NCBI RefSeq assembly: GCF_905220415.1
Contig: NC_059543.1
Location: forward strand, 248,001-312,000
DNA from: Colias croceus
Lineage: Eukaryota; Arthropoda; Insecta; Lepidoptera; Pieridae
Length of the DNA: 64,000 nucleotides
Reading direction: 5' to 3'
The notes under the pieces were generated by a model that did no database searches, was not told where the DNA came from, and worked only from the letters and a program-made list of their open reading frames with translations. Positions 33,238 through 46,040 of this stretch are shown one piece after another. Both the position numbers and the translations under genes were made by a program. Numbering within the stretch: position 1 is the first letter of the stretch; each line of letters begins with the position of its first letter.

Positions 33238-33898
33238 GGCCGTGCGCAGACGACAGACTATCCGTGACGCACTTTTTAGTCTGTCAAAATAGAACCTATG
33301 AAATTATATGCAGTAACGCACACGACGCGCAAAAAGTCCGGCGCACAAAAAATCCGTGTAATTCGGGCAGATCGCACCGCGCCGCATCGCGCCGCTCCGC
33401 ACAAAAAGTCTGTGAAAAAAATAGAACGTTTGCTTCAACAAGCGCTAACGCAGACGGCGCACACTTTAGTCGGCAATCTGCAATTGCTAGGGACGTTCGC
33501 ACGCGATCTATTATCATGCCAGAGGTCGATGTAAATAAGTTAATTCAAGAAATTCAAAACAGACCAGCAATTTATGACACTTCTAAGGCGGAATACCATG
33601 ATAGACATTTAAAGTATGGAACTGTCCCTTCAGTAATCTTTCCAAAAGTATAGGATGTACCCAAAATTCTCTATTTCTTCTTCTTTTTCTGTACTTCATG
33701 TACAAAATAATACTTCGCGATCTCTGCACGATTTCCATAGCGTCTACGTCCCTACAGCTCTGCCGACAAAATGATCGAAGATGTGCGTCGTGTGCGTTGA
33801 GTCTGTGAAAAATCCGCGACCGACTTTTTGCGCGTCATGCAGACTTTTTGTGCGCCGCAGACTCGATCGCACAAAAAGTGTGCCGTCTGCGCCGGGCC
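33238..33898. mobile_element. PIF/Harbinger-type DNA element
   Basis: Flanked by TTA on both sides (33235-33237 and 33899-33901), the usual 3-bp target duplication of this superfamily. Ends ggccgtgcgcagac and gtctgcgccgggcc form an imperfect inverted repeat, with subterminal cgcacaaaaagt motifs. The transposase frame is absent. It contains a MADF-domain remnant, a domain whose proteins often accompany PIF transposases. Confidence 0.75.
33516..33653 (+). pseudogene. MADF-domain protein remnant
   Basis: ATG in good context opens MPEVDVNKLIQEIQNRPAIY, then DTSKAEYHDRHLK, which matches the start of a MADF (Myb/SANT-like) domain. The frame then turns to unrelated YGTVPSVIFPKV and stops, at 45 aa against about 85 aa for a full domain. 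It is truncated by internal deletion of the host element, and is unlikely to work. Confidence 0.65.
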
Positions 33899-35360
33899 TT
33901 AAGGTGTAAAGGAAATAATAATACGACTAAATAATTATTTTATAGTTGACCAACCACGGCATACATGCTTCCCAACAGATTTACCCAGGAAATAAAAAGG
34001 AAAATAATCTTATTTTGCAGTTATGTAAAGTTGACATCGCTGGCAAGTGTCGGGCGTCATTAACATCTTCAAGCGGAAGTCAGGCTGTGGAGGTTCGCGA
34101 CGCATTTTTAAAATTTTAATGCGAACCGGAAGTTGCGTCGCGCCAACAACCTTCAACTTAGTTATGACGCTAAATAGCCTCTTTTGACATTTAAATCCAT
34201 TTTTTTCTTGGTTTCCAATTTATGATTTTTGGGTGTTAGCGTGTTATTTTAAACTTTAAGGTATAGGTGAGCATATTTTAAAATAATTATGAAAATATAT
34301 TCAGAAAAGTGTCAACCATTAATACTTATACATGAAATATATTATTTGATTTTTCCCCGACATGTTCTTGTTTTGAATGTTGTTTATTCTATAATCAATT
34401 GATGTTTTCCTTATCATCATTATATGTATACGTTTAAGCGTGTTCTGACCACATGCGTCAAAACGTGACTGTTTTAAGGATTGTCCACACTTGTGTCCAA
34501 AGTGACGTAGGTCCTTTGTAGGTTGTGGCTAAAAACAAGATAAAATTATTTAATAATTTGGTTAAGAACCAATGTTTACTTGGTGCTAAGTCATTGTTTA
34601 TGATATACGTTTTTCATTCATTATTATTTATGTTTTATCTGCGAAGTAGCGTATCACTCATTTTTAAAAGAATCATAATTTTTTGTATACCTATAAGCTT
34701 ATTAACAATATTGCTTGTGCATCTTATGCATATCTACATGCTTACGGTCATGTAAGGAGCATGACGTAACAAAACCTATTTTTTTCATAAACTGTTCTTA
34801 CAAAGACAGCTTCTACCTATTAAGCATTCTATTCCCTAAAACAGACCATCTCTCTAGCCTAACCTAACTCACATTCTATTACTTTCTTTCCAATTAGTTT
34901 TTAAATTTTTAACTAATAATTCGCAGGTAGTAATCAACAAAGAGCTATCAATCAGACTTCCCAGAAGACACGTGAGACGATCCTTCACCTATGGCCCGAG
35001 ATAGTGCGCAAATAGCCATTGACGTCAGAAGTGTAGGCTGCTGTGTAAGGGACAGTTTTATTAGGAAAATACACGGAAAATATATATAAACGTGTTTTTT
35101 GTAGTTTCCAATATTGACAATGACTATATTGTAATTATAGATGATAAAAATAGGATTGAATTCAGGCAACGCTTCTTGATTGTCGGATTTCTTGCAGAAA
35201 TTTTGATGTAATATTATGTAGTCATATTTTGCTTCCTAATACATTGAAAAATAACTAACACCTCCTTTTGTAGAGTTTAATATAGATAACATCGTCATAA
35301 AATTGGGACCCAAGCGAAATTGTGAGAAACCTACGGACTAGCCTTGTAATATTATAAGGT

Positions 35361-35563
35361 ACTAGCTGTTCCCCGCGGTTTCACCCGCATTGCTCTGCTC
35401 CTGTTTGTCTTAGCGTGATGATACATAGCCTATAGCCTTCCTCAAAAAATGGGCTATCTAACACCGAAAGAATTTTTCAAATCGGACCAGTAGTTCCTGA
35501 GATTAGCGCGTTCAAACAAACAAACAAACTCTTCAGCTTTATAATATTAGTCTAAGTATAGAT
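35361..35563 (+). mobile_element. Family A element
   Basis: actagctgttccccgcggtttc to ataatattagtctaagtatag. A second copy in the same orientation follows at 35729. Confidence 0.75.
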
Positions 35564-35728
35564 TATTATTGTAGGAACGCAAGAAATCACTATTATTAGA
35601 GGCCTTTGTTCAGAGAATGTTTGCCAAAAGGTTGATTGTGGAATAAAGGTTAAGGGTCAGATCAATTATTTTCCTAGCTTCTTCTTTTGTGGTCTGCATG
35701 AAATAATTTGTTTGAAAAATTATTCCTC

Positions 35729-35922
35729 ACTAGCTGCTCCGCGCGGTTTCACCCCCGTGGCTTCACTCCTGTTGCCCGTAGCGTGATGAAATATAGCCTA
35801 TAACCTTCCTAGATAAATGGGCTATCTAACACCGAAAGAATTTTTCAAATCGGACCAGTAGTTCCCGAGATTAGTGCGTTCAAACAAACAAACTCTTCAG
35901 CTTTATAATATTAGTATAGATT
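35729..35922 (+). mobile_element. Family A element
   Basis: actagctgctccgcgcggtt to ctttataatattagtataga. The core tcaaatcggaccagtagttc is intact. Confidence 0.75.
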
Positions 35923-36369
35923 GCTTCTACTACTGTTTAAAAATATTTCTTAAAAAATATTTATGCTATAGTTAAGAATCTATCGATTTGTATGTGAACT
36001 TATTTGGCACTTAATTAATTTCTTAAAATAAATGTCACAGCTTCCAAATTTCAAATTAACTATCATAGGTTTTTATTTTGAAGATAGACACAGATGGAAC
36101 AGGAGGAAGTTTTATCACCCATAATGATGAGAAAGAACTCATTTCTTTCAGTGAAAGAACAAGTAAATCTTTAAATTTGCCGCGATGTATGCTTCATTGA
36201 TCTATGCTTGATGTAGTTGGGATTTTGGATTGTATATTCTATTCAAGCTAGTGACGAAACATTCACCTGTTTTTATGTACTCTACCCTATATACTTTGCT
36301 TTCCTACAAAGATTTTAATAGAACATTTTACAATATATAATTGCTTACGCATTAACCAGGTATTCCATG

Positions 36370-36610
36370 ACAGTGGAAGCCTCGTGACAACCGCTCATGT
36401 ATTCCGCGCCTATAAACTCCAATTCCCTTGTCTGATAAGGCTAGGTGCGCTCAGCCCCGGCCCCATTCCGGACCGACGCAGTTCTGAAGACAATAACCCA
36501 ATAGCTTTTATCAATATCAAAGGTCGTTTACGCGAAATTCATTGACGCATCAGCGAGTGGGAGTCCAAAGGTCGTGGCTTAATTATCGGCTTCTTATTGG
36601 AACTTCATAA
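36370..36610. promoter_or_regulatory. GC-richer island with GATA and nuclear-receptor-like sites
   Basis: CTGATAAG near 36432, TCAAAGGTCG near 36517 and CCAAAGGTCG near 36566, in a patch that stands out from the AT-rich flanks. Function inferred from composition and motifs only. Confidence 0.3.
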
Positions 36611-36731
36611 TATTATGGTGTAGAATCTCTTCGAGATTAGGATTATTTGGTACTATTAGACAGGCTTATCTAAGAAGGGACACGAGTTTTGGACAACAAT
36701 AGCTAAGAGCCATTGCTTCTTCATCTATAAG

Positions 36732-36900
36732 ACTAGCTGCGCTCTTGTTGGTCTTAGCATGATGATATTATATAGCCTATAGCCTTCCTCTAAGAATGGG
36801 CTATCTAACACAATTTTTCAAATTGGACCAGTAGTTTCTGAGATTAGCGCGTTCAAACAAACGAACAAACTCTTCAGCTTTATAATATTAAGTATAGATT
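36732..36900 (+). mobile_element. Family A element, truncated
   Basis: actagctgcgctcttgttgg to ttaagtatagatt. The GC-rich start is partly deleted. Confidence 0.7.
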
Positions 36901-37627
36901 TCGTGATATTATGCTTGTTATGTAGGTATTCAATGTGTAAAGACAACGTGTTCGTTAATGCTGTCAAGTTTACCCCCAAGTGGTAAGCATTTGCGACCAA
37001 AACAGAAGTATGATGAACTAGGTAAATGTGAAGTCACGGTGACGTCACAAGTATTGGCCTCTCGCTGTCATGTATATCACTGATACATGAAGCAATACGC
37101 ATTTTTTTTAACGAAAAGGGCAAGTATGTTATCAGTATATTAAATATTTTGTTTTGTAGTATTCATTTCTAAATAAGCACGGTAGTAGGATATATAATAT
37201 ATATATATATATTATCTCTTACCTATTTGTGATTACTGATGTTGTTTGATAATGATTTCCCTGATGTTTTGGTTTGGTAGATTCAATCTTTTAAATGATC
37301 TTTAGTTTAGAGATCCATAAATATATTTATGCTTGGTGTAGTAAAAACAATCGTACTTATGTTTGTTTGAAAAATTATCTCTGTAGTTACTTACTAATTT
37401 GAAGTTAAAACGGATCACTAGTAAATTAAATGTAGATATAAGTCGTCTGAAAATAAACGTATACATAATATAATGGTTGAATAGTGTTGAGTGTAAAGAC
37501 GCGAGTAATTAGCGCATGTGCGCCGGCGCCGCCTGCGTCTTGCCAAATTGATCTGCTCTATTAATAGGCATAGGCAGGGAGCTGACGAGAAATGTAGGTA
37601 TTTAAGTAATGTGAACAGGTATAAAAT

Positions 37628-38362
37628 TAACTGCGTTAAAAACAACCGACTTCAAAAACGGAAAAGTAAAAAATAAAAAAGATTTGATATTATTAATTAC
37701 TACATATTATTTAGATGTGCTATTTATTAAATAGGTTTGATGTCGGTGCACGGGCTTAATACTAAGTGCTTAGTGTTTGGCACCGACTTCAAACCTATTT
37801 AATAAATAGCACATCTAAATAATATGTAGTAATTAATAATATCAAATCTTTTTTATTTTTTACTTTTCCGTTTTTGAAGTCGGTTGTTTTTAACGCAGTT
37901 AATTTTATTTAATACTTTTTAGTGTAATTTTCAACACGAATCAAACGAGCTCAAACTCGATAAAGTTGAGTCAATATATTACTGAGTTCCTATGGCCACC
38001 TTCCGATTCCATCATCAAATCAGCTCTATGTCATGATAATGTTTCATCGCTATCCAATTTACATACGTATACAAAATTTCAGCTCAATCGGTTACCGGGA
38101 AGTGAATCAAAGTTACTTGCTACATTCCAATTAAGTCATCGAGTACAGACAAAAATGCTCATAAAATAAAAACTACTGGGCCTAGCCGAATAAAATTTTT
38201 ATGGGACCAATTCGACACCATCCCGCATCGAACAAAAAAAGAATCACGTAAATCGGTTCAGAAACCTCGGAGTAATCGGTGTACATACATAAAAAAAAAA
38301 AAAAAAAAAAAAAAATATACCGGCCGAATTGATAACCTCCTCCTTTTTTTTGAAGTCGGTTA
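37628..38362 (-). mobile_element. 'aaccgacttcaaa' element with a 275-bp hairpin at one end
   Basis: 37628-37902 is a near-perfect foldback: arms about 120 bp (taactgcgttaaaaacaacc and its complement) around a loop of about 30 bases. From 37903 to 38362 the sequence matches the 2402-2655 copy in reverse, with a poly-A run at 38287-38315. The hairpin suggests a tail-to-tail duplication of the element's end. Confidence 0.75.
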
Positions 38363-38717
38363 AAAAATAAAGAAACGTTCTAATAGAAATAAATTTAAAC
38401 TCTACTTTTCGTTATTTTTTTGTATGTAGGTGTATCATATTCTTGTTTGTACAATGTAAATGCCTAGAAAATAATGTCTAATGATTTTGTGCATATTTTT
38501 CGAAGGAATGAGTCTTGTTAGTATTTTAGTTGGTATAAAATTGTCCGATAATATCAATAACAGTTTGAGGTATATTGGAATTGTTCCAATAAAATTCAAT
38601 TCAAAAAATTATAAAACAAATTCCAAATATCTGTTTGATTGTAATAATGATTAATTACGTTAAAAACTTTTCAGTTCATATAAATTTTAATTATAGTACT
38701 AACTATGTAAAATCTTT

Positions 38718-38915
38718 ATACATATATAAAACTCAAAGGTGACTGATATAGTGATCTATCAGCGCACAGCCCAAACCACTGGGCGTATCGGGCTGAAATT
38801 TGGCATGCAGGTAGATGTTAGGACGTAGGCATCCGCTAAGAAAGGATATCCCGAAATTCTTGCGGGAACGGGGAAAAACGGGGATGCACGTAAAAAGTCG
38901 TGGGCGGAAGCTAGT
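38718..38915 (+). mobile_element. Family B relative
   Basis: cagcccaaaccactgggcgt and tgaaatttggcatgcaggta, ending gtgggcggaagctagta. A shorter relative of the family at 49440. Confidence 0.6.
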
Positions 38916-39807
38916 AGAATATAAATTTCAATAATTTTTATTTATTAATACAAATGACGAAAAACAGTGTAGGTATTAGATAATGTAGCAAAGGTAACAT
39001 CCGCCTCTCTGCCTATTCCCATACGTTGAAATGAAATACTCAGCTCTGCTAACCCAGTATCAGCTAGTAACTAAATGTTCGAGCTACAGGACATTTAGAT
39101 TTTTATCTTTTATATAATAGCTTTTTAAATGGCACAATGAATTATTGGATATAATGCGATTTGTGTGAAGTGAGGCGAGGGGAAAATAATGGTGTATGCT
39201 TATCTGTTGGTTATATCTATGATTGTTATCTCCCATTTTTTGAAAATTTTTGATGGTATAAGTTCAAATATAACATTTAAAGCTTTCATTATAGAGTTTT
39301 TATTTAGTTTAGCCTATTTTACTGAAACTGAAGGTAGTTGTGTATATATGGGTCTTTAACTCATTATAGTTTTTAAACATTGATCAAAAGATTATTAATA
39401 TTCAGTAAATAAATATAAAAAGCTTGAGTATGTTATGTATGTATGTTGCATGTTATAATGCCCTTTGCTATTAATATAATTAATTAGCGTAATAAGCCTG
39501 AGTTCGCCGACATCTGGACGTTTTTCTAAGTTTTAAATTTGTATGTGTGTCTCAATGAAATGTGTCTGTTAAGTCTAGTGGTAATGGTTTTTCTGAATCT
39601 AGGTGGGGTCCGTTTAATCTTTTTAACACTTTTTTATAAGATTTACCTGTCTGTTTGTACCGACTCCTGTAGACTGGATTTTGACCCAATTTAAACGGAC
39701 AGATTTAATTAAAACTTTGTACACTTACTATCGATCGGTGGCAATAGGTACAATAATTTCATGAGAACTTATTCTCTCGTGTTTTAGAACTATGTATTAT
39801 ATTATTT

Positions 39808-40006
39808 ACTAGTTGTGACCGCGGTTTCACCCGCATTGCTCCGCTCCTGTTGGTCTTAGATGTATATTGTATAGCCTTCCTCGATAAATGGGCTATCTTA
39901 CACCGAAATAAATTTTCAAATCGGAGCACTAGTTCTTACTATTTCTAGATTAGCGCGTTCGAACAAACAAACAGACTCTTCAGCTTTATAATATTAAGTA
40001 AAGATT
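39808..40006 (+). mobile_element. Family A element
   Basis: actagttgtgaccgcggttt to ttataatattaagtaaagat. Confidence 0.75.
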
Positions 40007-40191
40007 TCAACGTTCATAAAAGTCCTATAATACTAAAAGTTTTTTGTTAGTTTGCTGGTTGTCTGAATAATTCTAATCATTAATTATGTAGAGCATTGTA
40101 CCTACGTCCACCTACGCTCGGATGTTGATATCGAGTGAATTTAAAAGTTTTTACTGACAAAAATGAACTCATTTTTACGTTTGTAAATTAC

Positions 40192-40364
40192 TAATCTAAT
40201 ATATAAAAATCAATGCCACTTTTCGTTGTAATTCCATAACTCGAGAACGGCTGAACCGATTTCGATAATTCTTTTTTTATTATATTCCTTGAAGTACGAG
40301 GATGGTTCTTATGTAGAGAAAACGTTAATATGTACCACGGGCGAAGCCGGGGCGGACCGCTAGT
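40192..40364 (-). mobile_element. Family C element, reverse
   Basis: Near-identical reverse complement of 12565-12740, ending gaagccggggcggaccgcta. Confidence 0.75.
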
Positions 40365-41009
40365 ACATAATATTATTTTGTATTAATTGAAACTGAACTA
40401 AAGGGTCTAACTACTTGAAAAATGATTATCTATTATTTTGAATAATATAGAATACAAAAATTTTCTCTGTAAATACAGATAATTTCGTGTTAAAAGTATA
40501 CATAAACATAAATCGTCATTTATATATTATTACCAAAAAAAGTATGAAGTCAATAGTTAAGGAGAGCCAACAAGCATAATATGTTTGTTTGTTTTCCTTT
40601 GAATGAAAAGCTCGTTGTTTAAATATTCTAATACACTGACCTACGCATGATTTGGCGTAATTTTTTATCAGTTTTTTTAGGCTAAATAATGATGAGTTGA
40701 TAAAATATGATTTAAGGTTCAACATAAATAACAGCAAATAATATTAAAACAACAAAATAAAATCATACAATTTCGTTTGTTACAACATGTCTCACTTTTC
40801 GACTAAATAATATAGGTACCTAGCTTATGTTCGACTTACCCAGATTTTATTTAAAAATATTTTTCACCATCTCCTGTAGGTATCTCAATTATAAGGAACA
40901 TAGGTATACAAATACACAATGAATCGTAGTTTATAAATAAATAGTGCTTACTATAAAAATACTAAATTGTTGAACTCAGCGTGACGAAATAAAAACAGTT
41001 ACATTGACT

Positions 41010-41080
41010 CCATTTAAAGATGGCGGCCACGGCGGTGAATGGCGATAGAGTGCGTGTGTGTGCGTGAGATAACACTTACC
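41010..41080 (+). promoter_or_regulatory. YY1/Pho-like motif patch
   Basis: AAGATGGCGGCCA at about 41018 with a second AATGGCG near 41037. Matches the YY1/Pho-type core (reverse GCCAT). A GTGTGTGTGCG run follows. Confidence 0.3.
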
Positions 41081-41099
41081 TTGTAATAACATCCATCGC

Positions 41100-43580
41100 T
41101 ACGGAAATTATTCCAGTGTTGATAATAAATATTTAAATGTATGTTTTTTAACTCAAGGTTTCTTATTTTGCAGGCTTTTTTATCATTTTATAAGTAATTC
41201 AATATTTTGTACCAACTTTTTAATTTTAACATATTATGGGACGTATCAAACTTTCGTAGACGTAATGGACTTTCCAACAGTCACCTTTTTGTGAGGATAA
41301 TTTTCAAATTTTTGTACATTGTAAATGTAAATTATACATGTATTTTTGCTTATTTATGGTGAAATACATGCATTGTTGTCAATGCATCATGAAATTATTT
41401 GATTAGCTCGATTACAAAGTATATTATCTACACACTCTACACACATTATACAGAAACTCTATTTACCTCGATCACTACCTGTGGGCTGTGACCTATTGTT
41501 GGTTTTTGTTTTACAGGAGATCGGGTTATTAAATTTTTTATTTATCAGAATGTGGAATAAAATATTGTATGATAGGTATGACATGCTTTGATTGTAAAAT
41601 GTAGGTAGAAGAATAACTATTTCTTTTAACATAATTTTCAAATGTTGATTGATGACGTAGAAAAAAAAAGTAAACAAAATGTAACGAATCCCAAAAAAAT
41701 ATGTAATTTTACATAGGTATAGTTTCTCTCTCTTATAATGAAGATATATTATTTAACATACATACTTAGGCGTAATAATGCTTTTTTTACATCGGTTTTT
41801 GTAAAAGCTGCTAGTTCTTATTAACAGCCCTGGCGGCAAATGTCCTCAAAGCAGTTGAAAGAATGACGTATAGCAGAGACAGATAAGGTACAAACGCACT
41901 GAGCGAGCCAAGGGTCAAGGAGTACCTTAGCCTCGTGTGATAGCTTATCTGTACACGTTTCACCTCGCATTATAAAACGACCATTATTAGTTCTTTGTGC
42001 AGGTATTGGAGGAAAATTGTAAATGGCTTTTTCTAGAAGTTTCGCCTGTGTTTACATATATATGTGAATGAATACCTATGTGGGACACTTCCTGAATAAG
42101 TTTTATGTTCTCAGTTTTTCTGCCCTAAAACAATGGTTAATTAATTGTCTGTAGCCTACAAGAAATAGATCACTATACTAATAATTCAGAAAAATATCAG
42201 TGACAAGAAGCCACGTTCCTTTTTTTTCCTGTTTACTTCACTTTTAAAAACATTAATAACATTTCGCTAATTAATACGTAGGCAATTTATCTAATATAAT
42301 AGGTCCTTAAGGGACATGAAAATTCCGCCTAAGGTCGAAAAAAAATTACAACTTTTTAAACATTCTTAGAATGTATTGTGTATGTATTACATTATATTTA
42401 TATCTCATCAAGAAGCTTATATCTATCTCATCAATGATTGGCAAATGTAAATTCCTTTTTAGTTCAACGATGTCGCATAACTTTTTAATCTTTGATGTCT
42501 TTGATTTTATTACTTAGTGGGATAATAATCTTCTTTCAAAGTCGGTTAAAAAGTAACACGTACTTGTACATATGACGTAAAAGATGTTATTTCCGTATGT
42601 TACGTATACGTGCGTTCTAGTTAAGCGGCCGATATCACAGGTTCAGAGGTTACAATAACTCGCTGTTTACCTACCTTGTATGTAGTATTTGTGAAATACT
42701 AATACGACGTTTTTGCTTATTATAATTGTGAGATTTAGAGAGAAATAATTTGTGGGTGATTATGTTTTTCTTTGATGGTTCTATTCAATGAAAAATCTCG
42801 CAAATGTTCAGCAGATAAAAACAATAAATTAAATATAATAGGTAGTTTTTATGAATCAATGTTGGTATATCAATTGAGCTAAGCTTAGCAAAGATCTTTA
42901 TTATTATAATATGATAGGTACCTACTCTACAATGACTTAGAACTTAAACACATTTAACCATACGTTCATTATAGTATTATAAAAATATTATTGTTTAAAG
43001 CCAATGTTGTTCCGAACAGATTATCCCTTAAAACTTCCTTAAAATCTAAGCATAAAATCAAACAACAAACGAGCAAAAAGCAAAACGGTACAAGTAGTAA
43101 GTTGTAAGTAAAATGTAAAAGAATGACGTATCGGTTTCGTTGTCAATGGGCGCACAGTAATGATGTTGAGCTGATTGCACTCAATCACTATCGCTCGCTG
43201 CCTGTACACGGACTACACGGGGGGATTCTGTGACTCAATATTCGTACATTGTATGCATGTTATACGTAATATTTATATCTAAGTACTTAATATTTATACA
43301 ACATTGGCAGTGTTCGTCCAGTGAATAGCCGAATTAAATGCTCTGCTAATACAAGCTATTTATCTATCAAATTTAATAGAAAAACAATATGCTGTTTTTG
43401 TGTATAAGAAGAGATTGTAAAAGCAATACAAATAAATTGGATTTATCCATTGAATAAATTGTTTGTGTATAGTGATACCCAGTCTGGACTGTTAATTTTC
43501 GCTGTCGAATTATCCATTAAGCGGAAGTCGTACTTAAATACATCTGTATTATTTATTTACCCACATAACAAATAAAAATC
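41100..43580. other. Noncoding DNA
   Basis: AT-rich. It has a short 'aagtcggttaaaaag' fragment near 42538. A tract at 41820-41990 is slightly GC-richer. No exon seen. Confidence 0.45.
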
Positions 43581-43589
43581 GACAAAACC

Positions 43590-43775
43590 ACCCCGTGTGA
43601 CAGCACAACAAAAGCGGCGTATTCTTCCAATCTGCGTAATGTCTGGTGATTCGCGTTCCACTTATTATCGTACGGCAGCATTTGCATAAGAATAACAAGG
43701 AGGATTATTGATGTATCCCCACCTCCCCCCTCCCCCCCGATGCTTCCCTCTTGTGGCAGTGTGGCGTAAATACAT
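43590..43775. promoter_or_regulatory. GC-richer candidate regulatory island
   Basis: Starts ccaccccgtgtgacagcaca and ends in a C-rich run (cacctcccccctccccccc), with TTATTGATG and TTTGCATAA homeodomain/POU-like strings between. Inferred from composition. Confidence 0.3.
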
Positions 43776-44024
43776 CAATATTTAACATGAAAGATTAATG
43801 TTACAACCCTAATCATTAGGAATAGATATTGAATCTATTACGACTGACTGTGGTAGGTATTTTTATGGTAAGTAGTGTTTCGTTCTATATTTGATTGTAA
43901 GACATGGCTGGAATGTTGTTTACATTTGATCCATTTGTTCAAACTACGTCAATAATTTTGTAATTTGTATCTCTCAAATCTCGTTCTTGCCTCAGGTTAC
44001 GATATTTTTTTAATATTATAATAA

Positions 44025-44172
44025 ACTAGCTGTACTTTAGCCTTATAGCCTCCTTCGATAAAGAACTATCTAATACCTAAATAATTTTTCAAATCGGACC
44101 AATAGTTCCTGAGATTAGCGCGTTCAAAAAAACAAACAAACAAACTCTTCAGCTTTATAATATTAGTATAGA
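44025..44172 (+). mobile_element. Family A element, truncated
   Basis: actagctgtactttagcc to ataatattagtatagatt. Confidence 0.7.
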
Positions 44173-44814
44173 TTAAACTACATATTCAAACTTGTTAACT
44201 ATATCTACTATATTTCTTACAACATTGATAAATATGTGGATATCTATATCAATCAAAACCTCTATTATACTTAATTTTTAACATTTTATTTTCTCCTCGC
44301 TCCCGCTTCCACCTCTAAACGAAATTTGTAATTTGTCAGTGATGTTTGCTCAGCACACATTTTGTCTTATTTGAATAATTGAATGTACGATTGATGCCTA
44401 TTGCCTGTACACTTGTCTTTTTGCAAGGAGAATTAAACAATGATTATGATCGGTACATCTATAATTTTACAGAACTGAAAATCTGTGATGTTTGGCTAAT
44501 TACTTTTTGCTAGCTTTGTGGTAGATTTGTTAAAACTCAAAAAAATATCTTTTTCATTGTAATATTTTTTAAACTAGTTAAGTTTTAGTTATTTCTTTCA
44601 CTTTGTTCTTAAATAGACTTCTCAATTATCTTACGCTGTGTAAATTAATAAAGCAAATGAAAGTTCGAATTGCCATCAAATCCCAAATACTAAAAGCTTC
44701 GACGACAAAGTAATTAACAAAAATATTAAATTAATACAGATGAACAATTTGTGTAATGGAAATACGGAGGGTCAAGTTGTATCGAAGTTATCTAAGTGGG
44801 AAGTTACCGAGAAG

Positions 44815-44910
44815 TTAAGCACCTTTCGTCGGACGTGCTAACGCAATTAACAACCTTCGTAGCACGTGTCGTAGCTCGCCTACGCTGCAGATGCTACAAA
44901 GTGCTACGGG
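44815..44910 (+). repeat. gctacg-rich tract
   Basis: Reiterated cgtagc/gctac strings (ttcgtagcacgtgtcgtagc, gcctacgctgcagatgctac). Probably a decayed repeat. The 69-codon frame across it is not gene-like. Confidence 0.4.
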
Positions 44911-45179
44911 TTTTATTAAAAATTATCTCTTTTATACATACATACATAAATATCGATTTTAGTATAGATATATGGTTTAACTATACTATATTCTTATTTA
45001 AGTAGGCTATCATTAGTTTAATTATTAAAAATAAACCTATAAAGCGAAACTTTTAGATGATAATAATTGCAGACGGTTAAACATAACATTTAAAATATAC
45101 TGTATTCTATTCTAGAGGTATTCTACTATCGAGTAAAATTAATAACAAATCCGAAATCAATTCAAAGTTGATCCAACAT

Positions 45180-46040
45180 TGATATTTTGGAGAGCGATCG
45201 AATCAATTGACCGGTAACCAAAATTAACCTTAAATAAACCCGAACAGTTCTCGATTCCCACGATTAAAATTCCTAAATTGCGACCGTTTTTAGGGTTTTC
45301 ACGGCGAGCACAAAGGCCGTGATTTAGGTGCAGCCCTTACTTAATTCAATCATGATAACTGCGGTCCCGGCCGGCGCAAGAAATAAATTGACCAATGACC
45401 GCCCTGGCCCGTGTTCAGGGCTGTGCAAAATTAGTTTCTATAATGTTCTGAACTGAAAAGTACGTATCAAGATTGTAAAGAAGAAAAAAATAATATTCAC
45501 CGTGTTAAATAAATGATAAAATTTTTACTATTTTCCCAAGTGTTGATATTTTATTGTTTGTCATTTTATCAATTCATAAGTCAAACAATCACACTATACT
45601 ATAAATTTGTTTATTTTCTTATATATTTCTAAACTTCTTATAATGTTACTAATTAATTTCAAGGCTTTCCATAATTGAAAAATATTTGTGTTTAGCGATA
45701 AATAAAAAAAAGAGGAATAAACAGTAAGAAACATATCATTGGAATAGTCCAAGACAAAAACTTATATTATGTTTTACACTGTAATTGTTATATAAAAATA
45801 TAATATTTTTCGATTTCCATCAAGTACCAACCCTACGTTAAAAGAAAGGGCAGTCTAGTACCTGGGCCATTCGACCTTGCAGCGACAGATAACAATTGAG
45901 AGTCGCTCGCCGCAAATTCAATATCCCGAGGTGTCCCCACCCCCAGGGGGGGCCACACCTTGTGTTTAGTGTCCATTCTACCCCTCTAAAGGGGATATAA
46001 CCACTTAACGGCAAGTCCTATGTTCAATTCAATTTGTGTA
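45180..46040. promoter_or_regulatory. Two candidate regulatory islands with ZEB-like sites
   Basis: 45180-45430 is GC-richer, with accaaaattaaccttaaata and an aattcaatcatgataactgc stretch. 45845-46040 has TACCTG at 45859-45864, AGGTG at 45929-45933 and CACCT at 45956-45960, an inverted bipartite arrangement like those bound by ZEB proteins. No alignment available. Confidence 0.3.
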
